DNA from: Cristatella mucedo | Taxonomy: Eukaryota > Bryozoa > Phylactolaemata > Cristatellidae | Length of the DNA stretch: 64,000 bases | Assembly: GCA_009760855.2 (NCBI GenBank) | Contig: WPIO01000026.1 | Location: 1,458,001-1,522,000 of the forward strand | Direction: 5' to 3' | Part shown: piece after piece, positions 53,345 to 64,000 of the stretch | Layout of the letters: every line of letters starts with the position of its first letter | Position numbering within the stretch: position 1 is the stretch's first letter | Notes under the pieces: model-generated | Database searches by the model: none | Seen by the model: the letters and a program-made list of their open reading frames with translations, nothing else | Told to the model about the DNA's origin: nothing | Translations under genes and position numbers: made by a program

Positions 53345-53875
53345 GTTAACTAGATGGCAAGGTTCTGTCCCTCACTTTAAGGTCACTTCATTCTTTGGCT
53401 CAAGCCTACCTATCAGACCTACTCCCTCACCAGGCCAAGCATCGTACCACCAGCTTTTCGGAATCTTAACTGTTTACCAATATACCTCGTACGAACCTCA
53501 AATCCTTTAGAGACCACGATTTTAGTTCGTATGTTCCCAAAGCCTGGAACTCACTCCTGACTTGCATCACAACATCACCTGACTTGACCATATTTAAAAA
53601 GAACTTAAAAGCGCCTATCTATGACAGCATTTAGTGAGTCCCTGTGATTCGTCCTTTGTGTGCTTATGCGTGCTGACACTGTGCATGCTGCCACTAACCA
53701 CACTTGCATGCTGACCCTGAGCTTGTCACCCCTAACCATGTTATTCATGTTGTTTATCAAGCATGATATCACTTAGCATTCGATCGCGTTTCCTTTGCAG
53801 CAAATGTATGGCGCCTAGAAAGAGATTGAGTTCTCTGAGGGTGCTTTATCAAGTGTATTATTATTATTATTTATC
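53345..53875 (+). mobile_element. LINE 3' fragment, 5'-truncated, facing the previous one
   Basis: It starts at caaggttctgtccctcactt (ORF ...FKVLSLTFRSLHSLA), passes the ORF end (atttaaaaagaacttaaaag) and 3' UTR, and ends with gagggtgctttatcaagtgt and an ATT tail at 53855-53875. Confidence 0.85.
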
Positions 53876-54002
53876 CTAGTATCGGCAACACCTTTATGAT
53901 GAAAGGTAGGCATTTGGCAGTGAACCATTACAAAGAAACACAAAGGTAAATGTGTCCAATAAAAATAGTGTCTTTCACGATAGTTTTTGTTATCCAAATG
54001 TA

Positions 54003-54027
54003 TCATCATCATCATCATCATCATCAT
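54003..54027. repeat. (CAT)n short array
   Basis: Eight CAT trinucleotides in a row. Confidence 0.95.
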
Positions 54028-54360
54028 TACACGAGAGGGCTCGATGTAAGACGTTTCCTTAGAACAACGTCAGACTGTTGCTGTACCTAGTGAGTGATAT
54101 TTCGCGGAGATATATTTCTTTTCCAGCAACCATGGCTCTAAGTGTGGCATGGCAAACCACGCTCACTAGTTTTTTCAGCAGCTCTGCTGAATTTGGTTTG
54201 GGGCCGCAACACTAGTGGCCTTGTCAATATCCGGACCTGAATCTTGCTGAGTGTCTCTAGGATACAGAGTGAATAGAAGGCTCAGGACACAGGTGGGTCG
54301 CATCATATCTGAAGACTCGATTTTCTCAAGTTTACATGACGTTTGGCGAATGTTTGCGAA

Positions 54361-54505
<145 letters not shown>

Positions 54506-56085
54506 CCTTAGTTCACTCTATGCCTGAGTGGCTCAGATAGGTGATTGCTTATCGTGGTAATGCAACTACATTTTAGCACTACAAATAAATAAACTTTTAT
54601 GGAATTTTTTCTTAGATGTTATGTATGCTTAATTTATATCATGCACATGATTAAAGCAAGTAGTGATACATACCAGAATCGATACATTTTGGGTCCGGTG
54701 GCCATTTTAGACAGCCTCACCAATACTTTTGCACTCGAGTGTATCTATATACACACGAGAGCTCACTGCCTGTGGACTCACTTCCCTGAGTCTATACAAT
54801 ACCGTAAATAAATTTACGCATCTAGTACACTCCCGGAAGTACTAGTCGCCATCTTGCCGGGTGATGGACCGGTGGACTTTCTTTGCTTCAATTAATAGGG
54901 ATATACACCCGTACACTGTATGAGTACATTTAAGTATAAGTACATTTAAAGTAAAAAAGTTTGCATACCTGAGACTTGCTTTAAAAAAAAAATTTAAATT
55001 GCTATGCAAACTAATAGCTACCTTGTTTGTGAGATAATGTTAGCAGCAAATGTCGTTGAGGTATTTCATCAATTAGATTTGCTTGCAATAAGCAAAAACA
55101 CCTTATTTTGGCAGCTTCTCTGGCCACTTCTGGATTTTGGCTTAGTAACGGCTTTGAAAGACGATTCTCTGCAATATTGTGCCTTCATTCGGCACAAGAA
55201 TTCGTTGTATATGCCAGGGATTGTACTCGGGAGAAAGACATGGGACTGCTGGCCAAGGCACTTCACTAGCAATTGTCAAGGTTTGAAAACGCTTGATTTT
55301 GCAAACGAGAAGTCGTGAACCAGACTCACTACATTTTCTGGTGACAAGAAATTGTGAATCTAATGAATCTAGAAACCATATGAAATTATTCACCCAGTAT
55401 TGGCTTATGTAGAATGGGTCAAATAATGACTCGAATAATAAATTACTCCCTCAGTAATAATCAAAGGCTTGAAGCAAGCTATTTTGAACATGCTCAGTTT
55501 TGGGCAAGACATTGTCCAAAACGATGCAAGAAACCGATTGAGCAGTAAAAAGGTAACCAATCTTCACAGCATTTTCTCTGTCCACCGTGAATTGTCTTGT
55601 GAGTGCTTGTACTTTCAGACAGTGTGAATATTATCATTAGTCAAACTGACATGCTTCTTTTCCAGAATATGTTAAGTGCCAAGAAAGAGATTAGGTTCTC
55701 TTAGGGGCACTATTCAAAAGTCTAATAATTATTATAACTAACACAATTGTTATTTTTTATTATAATAAATGCATAACCTACTCTGATTCATGTAAATTTT
55801 ACGAACTAAGGCACACACAGAGGTTTTACCTATTTTTCATCACTGACAAAGCAAAGATGAAGCTTACAAATAGAAAAATACTTAGCATGCATTATTCGTA
55901 TGCTCAACCAATTGATTTTGAACTGAAATGTTTCCTTTGTTAACTGATAGCTTCCCGAGAACAGCAGGTAAAGAGACCGACAAAAGGCATATACAGTATG
56001 GGTTACACGAGATTATGCATTACAGCCACCAGAAAAAGTCTAATTTGGAAATTTCTGTACATATATACAAAGGTTATATGTATGC
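54506..56085. other. AT-rich region without supported genes
   Basis: No coding similarity was seen. A LINE/SINE tail-like phrase (aagtgccaagaaagagatta, ggttctcttaggggcactat) lies at about 55672-55740 in plus orientation. Confidence 0.45.
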
Positions 56086-56220
<135 letters not shown>

Positions 56221-56799
56221 ATGCATACATGGAAGATGCTTATAGAGAGATTCTATTGTACTTTTGTTTCGAGGTATCACTTATGGATTGTACCTTTTTT
56301 AAATAGGAATACTTGCTTGAGCAAATAAACTCCTAAGAGGCAGTAATTAATTGGTTGCAAGCCGAAGTGATTACAGAGTAGAAAAAACCATTCACCCCTG
56401 CTTCCGGCAATTAGAAAACCAGAAGTTACGCTAAGTGTATAGCTTCCCAAACAGACAGTTACGTAAACAATCTGTCTGACGAATATGCGCATGCGTCGCT
56501 CAGGTCACACGTCGGCATGCAGATATTCAACAGTGATTCAAAGATTCAGAAAAAATTTAATCTCCAATGTGAAATCTCCACACATGCATGCTTTTTTTTA
56601 AACTGGCGTATTTTCCTAATTATATCGGCACAAAATTAACAAACGACCGAGTCGCAGAAATTAGGCTTGATAATTGCTGCTGTCATTTTCACTCATGATA
56701 TTTAGGTCGTCTTTGCAAGCCACCACTACACGGGAACTGCTCGATTCTGCTGTCGGAGCTCGACTCTGCACATGCGTGCAACGAAAAAAACGCAAACAG

Positions 56800-57320
56800 C
56801 TGCTGATTCAACAGCCTCATTTATATAGTGGCAAAGGAGCCTTGGTGGCCATTATTCACTATTTGCAGAAAGCATTGATGGATTGCCAGCAGCAGGACTC
56901 AAATCTTACAATATGGGTAGTGAAGTGTGAGTACCTCGTCTCCCCCTCAGAGCTACGATCCAGGGGCAAAATAAAGAGCAGCTGATATAGCAGCCTCATT
57001 TACATAGCAGCAGCAGAAGTGACTCAGCGCCCACCGCCAGATTTCTTCGAACAACAAAGGATTGCGTTGTGCAAGGCTCACACCGGCGACCTCGGGCGTG
57101 AAGTGCTAGCACCTAACCCCTGGAGGCAAAGACCCAAGGGCTAAAGGTATAGGTGGGCTTTTTTCTACACATTTACACAGCTTTAGAAGAAACTTATGGG
57201 CTATAACTTCGCTTGCAGTGGCCAATAAAGGATGCGTGCTGCAGGACTCGAACCTAGACCTTGACCGTGAAGAGCAGGCAAATTGCCTCCCCCTGGTAAG
57301 ACTAAGTGCAGCGGACTGCT
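56800..57320 (-). mobile_element. cluster of three SINE family 1 copies, minus strand
   Basis: Copies lie at about 56805-56970, 56985-57135 and 57185-57320. Each shows, on the plus strand, a ttgcag 3' block, a B-box relic (caggactcaaatcttacaat; aaggctcacaccggcgacct; caggactcgaacctagacct) and a decayed 5' part. The first two share an identical start (gcagcctcattta). The third keeps the best B-box (the reverse complement contains ggttcgagtcc). Confidence 0.7.
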
Positions 57321-57324
57321 ACGG

Positions 57325-58395
57325 TGACACAGTGCGGCGACGTTCACGTCTTCTGAGGTAGCTAAAGTGATCGAGACAAAAGCTCCAAAAGCGATCGATG
57401 CCTCCCGAGCCCTTGATGGAGCCGTAGTCAGTAAAGTTACTTGTTTGCACACATTTTCTTTCATGTATTATGTTGTGACCCGTGCCCTAGGTCACTCGTT
57501 CAGTCAGCCTAGTAGAACGATCAAGCTGTCTTTGCACGGACACAGACTACAAGACCCAACCAGTAGAAAAGCATTTGATCACTTGACCACTAACTGCAAA
57601 TCGGGCGCCAGCAAAGGGCTGACTTGGAGAAGATGCTGCCAGCCCGGTCTATGCCCATTCTTCAATATCGGCAGCCTTCATTTGCACAGATCGAAGCAGG
57701 GCAGGACAGCAGCGCCCTGTGCACGTTAGGTTGACACGCATGATAGCCTGCCGTCGGAATGCAAAGTCATGCACGACAGGATCCAATCGGTAACTTTGGA
57801 TCTTTGTGTAACGAGTACAAGACGCATGGGATCGAACGCACCACATACCTCACCCAGGGACTCTGGTTCCACTCCGCTCGAAGACCTCGAACGACTGACC
57901 TGCTCCATGACAATCTTGAGTCATGCAGCGGTGGGCTACTAGCGCGGCTGTCAACAACACTCCCGGAATGTGGGTGGAAACATCGAAACGCCGACAGTCA
58001 CCTTGTTCAAACTGATGAGCACCACTTGGCGCTAGCTAGCTAGCTGCTGCCCAGGACTCATTTAGCACTTATTTGTTATATGCTTCACCAAGCACCGAGT
58101 GCCCAGCACTTGTGCCAACGACTAACTAAATCGCAGTGGAAATCGTGAAAAAAAAGTGGATACTATGTGGAAAAATCTCTACGATGTCATGTCGCACGAG
58201 AAAAGGTCTACAGTTTGCAGCACGCTTTTTGCTGATGACCCAAGAAAATTCACTCTTCCCCAGCACAGACACCAGTTATTTATCGACTGCTACCGAAGAG
58301 GTGTAGTGAGACCTTTCGGCACCCGGGGACAAAGCTACAAATAGCCCCTTCCCTTGTAAAAAAAATTGCTGCAAAATAGCTCCACCGCAGAAGAA
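57325..58395. other. region without supported genes
   Basis: No motif-bearing ORF or known repeat was recognised. A short tandem of four gcta/tagc units lies at 58032-58045. Confidence 0.4.
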
Positions 58396-58397
58396 TC

Positions 58398-58578
58398 GGT
58401 GAGCCGTGATGGCACACTAGATAAGGCGGTTGTTTTTCACGACCTCGGTATCGAGGTCGTGGGTTCGAATCCCGCAGTGGGCAATCCTATATTGCCACTG
58501 CAAGCGGTGGTGATAGCCGTAAAGGCTTTTCTGTTGCTACACAAAAGAGATTGTTAAATCAGCTAGTACTTTTTTATT
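58398..58578 (+). mobile_element. SINE family 1, best-preserved copy
   Basis: It begins gagccgtgatggcacactag and ataaggcgg (A-box-like, with the AAGGCG ending of class II tRNAs). It then has a perfect 10-bp hairpin (58438-58447 with 58452-58461, loop GTAT) and a perfect B-box GGTTCGAATCC at 58462-58472. The non-tRNA part is caagcggtggtgatagccgt, with the end ttaaatcagctagtac. The tRNA-like head resembles leucine/serine (class II) tRNAs with a long variable arm. Without a proper acceptor stem it is not a working tRNA gene. Confidence 0.9.
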
Positions 58579-58779
58579 TAAAAGCAAAAAAATATATGCT
58601 AGCAGGCATGTCGAGTCGAGAAAGTTTTACTAACTGTAGTAAAGGTACAAGGTAGCTATCCCAGCTTTAACCAAAGGGGAATGTTTCTGGCCTTGAACGA
58701 GGTAAACTGGTCTTTTTACAGTTTGATAGTCAATATTTTGTAGTGTTTCTTTTTCTATGCTTAATAAGGCTAATCGGAG

Positions 58780-59935
58780 ACTTGATCTTACCCCATTGAT
58801 GCCCTCAGATAAAACAGGATTATCTCCAGCTAGCTAAAGAAACATTCAAAGGTAACAACTGATGCATCTATGCGAGAAGAACTTGCAAGGAAACTCAAAT
58901 TAGGAAACACATCTCCATAGCAGACAATTAAAGACATGAGTTCCGAGGGTCTTTGGTGCCGAGTCGTGACAGGTGGCAAAAACCATTTGACAGTCACATA
59001 CATTGTTGTACAGCTCTGTTCCATCAATATCTGAACGATAGAAGCCTCCATCTAGATATTGCTGGTGGGGTTTGGTCTGGTAAAGTGTCTTCAAAAGCTT
59101 CTTAACTTCCAACAAGAAACCAAGTTTGGCATCAAGATCTGTGAGCCGGGAAAACCTAGTTGTAATCTCTTGTCCGATATAGTCCATGCCGTCCTTAATA
59201 ATTCTTGAAATCTCCTCCGCCTTTACCATTTCCAAAGGTTGACACCAAAGTTGAGACCAACATTTTGTGCGAGTTCCCCAGGCATCTGTGTTCTTCGGGG
59301 GATTCTTCGTTCAACTGCAACTCTCCACAATTCACATCTCCTTTTGGCTGTAGTAGTGATTTCTGGCACAGGTCTTCTCAAAGTCTGATAACTCAACATC
59401 ACGAGAATGGAGGGCATCTTTCAAATTCATCTTTGGATCCTGCAGTCTTTTCTGAACGCGGGCCAATCTTCCGTAAGCTGCTGTGCCAAAATGGCAACAG
59501 AGCCAAAAATTTAAAGTTCAAAATACAATACAGGAGACTGCTAGCTACACTTCTTGTTTCAAGTGTCCCACTGTTCAAGTGTTCTCAGACAGTTGCTCCA
59601 AAAGACCTGTTCAGTCCATCATTGATAGCTTACTCAGCCTCCACTCTTACACCCCACCTTGTTGCAGTCACGTTTGACAGTGGCAGCTAAAACCTTCAGT
59701 TCTTCCCACCTTAGAGCTGATCTTGAAAAGAACAAGTAGGTATTCTCTATTGTTCCAAAAAGTCAATGACAACGAAATCTTGACGTGCAGCATGAACTCC
59801 TGCCAGGTTCAAGCTGTGGCTATCAGAGTTTACAAAAATTGTGTTCTCATTTCTGGACAGTATCTCTTTTGGACACCTAACAAGTGGCCAGGCATCACTG
59901 TGGCAGTGTCGTAGCATAGCCTGTTGAGTAAGCCT
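58780..59935 (-). mobile_element. hAT-superfamily transposase relic (ZMYM1-like type)
   Basis: The minus strand, read leftward in several frames, gives YDTATVMPGHLLGVQKR (about 59880; compare the family's YDxAxxMSG..GVQ block), VQKRLQDPKMNLKDALHSRD, ELWRVAVERRIPRRTQMPGE, EITTRFSRLTDLDAKLGFLL, DGTELYNNVCDCQMVFATCH and GDVFPNLSFLASSS near the dimerisation region. Order and spacing fit the C-terminal two thirds of a hAT transposase. At least five frameshifts or stops make it a fossil. Terminal inverted repeats and target duplications were not resolved. Confidence 0.75.
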
Positions 59936-60659
59936 AGCTTGTGTGATCTAATAGTATGGCTGTGCGTAGCCACCGCACTGCATGGTTCGCCCTTGGCGCA
60001 AAACAGCCCGCCTGTGGCAGGCAGGATGGGGCAGGCGGCCGGGGATGGCAGTTGGAACAAGGACGGAAGGGTGAACGGTCGTGTGCTCGCTGCGAGCGCC
60101 AGCCGAATACACGTTGTCTAAAGACCCCCCCCCCCGTCGGTGTTTCCGTATCGTCACGCCTGTGCCGCCCCAAGCAACAGCTTAGTCTAAGTCTGTAAAC
60201 GTGCTTAACTAGCTCAGCCACCAATAGTTAAGTTCGTTCCAAGTCCAATCCAGTCCAAGGACTTGATTGATTGAGATCTCGATTTGAATTCTCATGCGAA
60301 AAAGTTACAAGAAATATGGACAATCCATTTTGCTTTCGGCAAGCAATGCCTTGGCGCCCGGGACATCTGTCCGCCCTGCCCACCCCTCACTATGCCTCTG
60401 TATCACCGGATATTGCATACTACTACTACTGCTGCTCAGGCAAACAGTATATGGACCTGTGAACGCAAGGTCTGATTAAAGAAGCAAAAAACGAGGAGTG
60501 GCTTCACTGTTACATGATGCCCACCCAGCTGGCCGATCGATGCTTAACTGCCGTCAAGTGCCAACTCAATATCACCACTTCTCAAGCCTATCGAGAACTT
60601 TGATATACAAATGGCACATTTTGAAGTGACATTTGAGAGCTCAACAGTGTCATCGTTAG

Positions 60660-60849
60660 CAGGCAGGTGAGAGATATAAAGCAAGACACGGGGAGAGAAA
60701 GAGAGACAGAGAGTTAGAAAGGAGAGAGAGCGCGCCCCAATAAAGGGAGCAGAAGAGAAAGCAGTAGAGAGATAGAGATAGATAGACAGAGAAAGAGAGG
60801 AAGGGAGGGGGAGGGAGGGAGGGAGAGAGTAGGAAAGAGAGAGAGAGTG

Positions 60850-60896
<47 letters not shown>

Positions 60897-60960
60897 TGTA
60901 TGCATGTGAGTGCATGCCTTCGTGTATATGTGTGTGTGTGTCGTTTGCGTCTCTTGTGGA
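60660..60960. repeat. polypurine stretch followed by (TG)n microsatellite
   Basis: GA-rich purine sequence at 60700-60848 is followed by a (TG) array at 60851-60894 and a TG-rich tail to about 60940. Confidence 0.95.
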
Positions 60961-61109
60961 CTTCCATTCACCGGCTCATATGTACATCATATATGCAGAA
61001 AAGGTATTTACATGCAGCATGTAAACAGTGCTAGGCCCAATAGTCCATGCACCCTGGGGATTAAGATATAACCTCAAATACTTTAATGTTTTATGTACTG
61101 ATGGCCAGC

Positions 61110-61505
61110 ATTGTTTCACCAGAATAAGAATATGCATGACTTAACAACTCTTGGTTTGCCAGCTGCACGTACTAAATTGAACTACATTTTCATAATCAAT
61201 GTGCACATTGTTTCAGATATAGAGATCGCCATAGCTTTTGGCATTACAGGGTTTGACAAAACTTCTATAGTAGTTTTCAACAGTTCTACAGATCTATTTT
61301 CATCAGGAAACACAGTTGGCTGGTTTCTTGCACTAACGGCACTATCCATTTGTTGCATTGTCTCAAATCAATACTGGCCTACCTCTATGTATGCAAAAAT
61401 AGGATGTCTTAAGCCTAGATCATCCCCGAAGAAGTGCCCCACACAGTCGTTAAGATGCTTTTTTGAGAGGCTTATAGTCAGAACCTTTAAATTCTTACTT
61501 TGACG
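61110..61505 (-). pseudogene. unassigned ORF remnant
   Basis: The minus-strand frame reads KKHLNDCVGHFFGDDLGLRH, PIFAYIEVGQY, a TGA, then FETMQQMDSAVSARNQPTVF and ENRSVELLKTTIEVLSNPVM. The composition looks protein-like, with a single stop in about 125 codons. The opposite strand is also open for 130 codons, so coding strand and identity are unproven. It might be a 5' part of the neighbouring hAT relic or another element. Confidence 0.3.
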
Positions 61506-61807
61506 TGTTCTGATGGAGCCATCAAAACTAACCTTCGAAAACCGTAACAGTTCCCAAACCCACTAAACTGCAAAATATGTTTACCTTGCATTTTGTTCAA
61601 ACCTATGAGGCTAACCAAGGTGGCAACATGCACAAGTTGCAACATGTATTGCTTCCAAATATTGATACTACTTTGTGGTGGCAGTCGTGGTTTTTCCGTT
61701 ATTTGTTAGTACTCTGTAATGTTTGAGTCGTGTGTTGATTCCTGGCTTCCATGATTGACTGGCTAGCGAATGCAAAGGTTTTGCTTTGGTTTTGAGTGCA
61801 CTATCGA

Positions 61808-63488
61808 AAATAATAATAATAATGCACTTGATAAAGCGCCCTCAGAGAACTCAATGTCTTTCTAGGCGCTTTACATTTGCTGCAAAGGGAAATCCAATTG
61901 AATGCTGAGTAACATCATGCTTGATAAACAACATGAATAACATGGTTAGGGGTGACATGCACAGGGTCAGCATGCAAATGTGGTTAGTAACAGCATGCAC
62001 AGTGTCAGCACGCATAAGCACATGAAGGACGAATCACAGGGACCCACTTAATACTGTCCTAAATAAGTGTGTTTTTAAGTTCTTTTTAAATGTGGTCAGG
62101 TCAGGGGATGTTCTGACGCAAGTCGGAAGGGAGTTCCAGGATTTGGGAGCATACGAACTAAATGCACGCTCTCCAAAGGATTTGAGGTTTATACGAGGTA
62201 TTTGTAGACTTGGATTCCGAAAAGCGGGTGGTACGATCCTTGGCCTGGTGGGGGAGTGGATCTGAGAGATAGGTTGGAGCCAAAGAATGAAGTGACCTAA
62301 AAGTGAGCGACAAAACCTTGAATTAAATCCGTTGCTTGACTGGTAGCCAGTGCAGGTCGGCAAGAAGTGGTGTGATGTGGCAACTGCAACGCTCACGACA
62401 GACAAGCCTAGCTGCAGAGTTTTGCACCAGCTGTAATGGTCTGATTGCACATGCCGGTAGGCCAGCAAGCAGTGAGTTACAGAAGTCAAGACAGGTTGTC
62501 ACAAATGCATGGACCAACTTAGATGTGGTATCCTTATCTAAACAAGCCCAAATTTTAGCAACCTTATGCATCTGAAAGTAGGCAGACTTGACTGAGGAGC
62601 TGATGTGGTCGTCTAACGAGAGGTCACTTTGGAACATGGCACCTAGATTTCGAGCTGATTCAACAGATGACATGCTGGCAGGGCCAATTTTGAGCATCAG
62701 CCTTTCCAATTTCTGAATCACACTGGGTTTGCCCATAACTAGTAAGTTAGTTTTATCATCGTTTAGTTTTAGAAAATTTGCGGCCATCCATGTGCGGATG
62801 TCATCAATGCATGCAGCAAATGAGTTGAGGGAGTTTGAGGTGCTCGAAGGCTGGGAGGGATCAAAGCAAAGGTACAACTGAGTGTCATCCACATAGAAGT
62901 GAAAGCTTAGATTGTGCTTGGCAATCACACCCGCAAGAGGGAGACTATAAACCGTGAAAAGAACCAGACCTAGCACGGAGCCCTGAGGTACCCCATATTT
63001 CAGAGGTACATCGGATGATCTTTGTCCATTCATGTCAATACTCGGGAGTCTCCCACTGAGATAGGACCTGAACAATTGCAGAGCAGTGCCAGTGATGCCC
63101 AGGCGAGATGAGAGGCGCTCTAGAAGAACTTTGTGATCGATAGTATCAAAAGCTGCCGAAAGATCGAGCAAAACAAGCAGAGACACTCTACCTATGTCTG
63201 CATTCCTAAGTAGGTCGTTGTACACCCTAAGCAATGCTGACACCGTGGAGTGATTAGCCCTAATACCAGACTGGAACTTCATAGCAAGGTTTGAAGTTTC
63301 AATGTATGAGTTCAGCTGGTCTGCCACGACTCGTTCAATTGTCTTTGATAGGAATGGTAGAAGGGAGACTGGGCGGTAGTTGCTCAAGTTCTCTTCGTCG
63401 AGTGTCGCTTTCTTGAGAAGTGGCATGACTATACCTTTTTTAATAGGTGCTGGGACATGACCTGAGGTTAATGACATATTGATGATGT
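61808..63488 (-). mobile_element. L2/CR1-like LINE, most intact reverse-transcriptase copy
   Basis: The tail at 61808-61880 on plus reads aataataataatgcacttga and tctaggcgctttacatttgc. Reading leftward from 63477, a 384-codon frame begins MSLTSGHVPAPIKKGIVMPL and includes LLVLLDLSAAFDTIDHKVLL, YGVPQGSVLGLVLFTVYSLP, then FHFYVDDTQLYLCFDPSQPS, where the catalytic box is YVDD instead of the usual YADD of sister copies. One frameshift or stop at about 62323-62489 separates it from a 151-codon C-terminal frame ending TTFKKNLKTHLFRTVLSGSL. Endonuclease and upstream parts are absent (5'-truncated at about 63488). Confidence 0.93.
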
Positions 63489-63560
63489 TAGTTATGCATT
63501 AAAACTCTCCTGCGTAGCATCCGTTTAAGCTTTATTCGGATTTACAGATGAACAAACATC
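63489..63560 (+). mobile_element. possible TACAT-family LINE tip
   Basis: The phrase aaaactctcctgcgtagcat directly abuts the 5' end of the minus-strand LINE. It resembles the gcgctatacaaaactctcct/gcgtaacaccc block of the TACAT family. It is short and decayed. Confidence 0.4.
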
Positions 63561-64000
63561 GACATGCAGAGATTGTGGCTGACGAGGCGACGTGTGGGAT
63601 ATGGAAATGCCTGAAACTGCAGTGCAGATGGCACACCAGCAGTCAGAATTGGGAATGCAGCACCCAGGCAGCGCACCATGCAAAGGCGAAAACTAAGTCA
63701 CCTTATTGTATTTGTTATGAAGTGGGCGAGTGAAGGGCTAAAGGACTAGACGCAAATGCAGTTATGGCACTCAGTTTAGTACGAAGCGGTCGATAGACGA
63801 GGCAAAACCAAGCACTCTACCGCAGACGTTGGTACAGTAGCCAGACAGTCTAGCAATAAGCTGTCACAATTTAACGACTCAATCTTACCCATTACTACCA
63901 GGAGAGGCTTGCGGTTTCGCTTGACAATCTGCTTTGCAAACCAAACCAGTGGGCTCGACCGGACAATTCAAAGGGGACTGCAGGCTTGGCCCGAGGCAGA
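63561..64000. other. unassigned right edge
   Basis: No gene or repeat was recognised. This stretch was also inspected for exons of PRC1-like copy B and none was seen. Confidence 0.4.

Noticed and set aside
58398-58480. Functional tRNA gene
   Set aside because: The B-box and hairpin are tRNA-like but no matching acceptor stem is visible, and the same head occurs in many SINE copies.

Overview
The window is animal (metazoan) nuclear DNA. Genes are split by GT-AG introns of about 150 bp to more than 10 kb, coding density is low, GA/CT microsatellites are long and numerous, and LINE and SINE remnants of several families fill much of the rest. The phylum cannot be fixed from the sequence; an invertebrate is my guess, not a conclusion. 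No bacterial features, CRISPR array, rRNA gene or convincing functional tRNA gene were seen.

Two conserved gene families are present. On the plus strand at about 2.4-9.7 kb is an RNF38/RNF44-type RING-H2 E3 ubiquitin ligase. I assembled it from seven exons whose reading phases match at every junction, ending in a C3H2C3 RING split by an intron and followed by a poly(A) signal at 9719. On the minus strand at about 21.6-41.2 kb is a nearly complete PRC1/Ase1/MAP65 gene (protein regulator of cytokinesis 1, the antiparallel microtubule bundler of the spindle midzone). Its ten phase-consistent exons encode about 629 residues, close to the roughly 620 of human PRC1. About 1.3 kb upstream of its first recognised exon lies a CpG-rich island (42.1-43.4 kb) with two CCAAT boxes and a CHR-like TTCGAA, a combination common in promoters of G2/M genes.

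Upstream of that PRC1 gene in the same orientation (50.7-52.8 kb) is a second, diverged PRC1 copy. Only three exons are recognisable; they correspond one-to-one to exons 5, 6 and 7 of the first copy, with the same phases and nearly the same lengths. No amino-terminal exons appear between 52.8 and 64 kb and no carboxy-terminal exons between 50.7 and 41.3 kb, so this copy is either a partial duplicate or continues beyond the window.

The rest is mobile-element sediment. It includes an L2/CR1-like LINE family with YADD reverse transcriptase and ATT-repeat tails (largest copies 30.8-33.3, 34.1-36.2, 48.1-49.3 and 61.8-63.5 kb), a related family ending in ATTAC/TACAT repeats, a class II tRNA-derived SINE (about nine copies), a second SINE whose 3' end imitates the LINE tail, two Tc1/mariner relics and one hAT relic. 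Several elements are nested. The LINE ORFs are broken by stops, frameshifts or 5' truncation. I found no previously undescribed multi-gene system. The best leads are the tandem PRC1 paralogues, the SINE/LINE tail pairing, and the CU-rich transcript orientation of every GA/CT array that lies inside a called gene.
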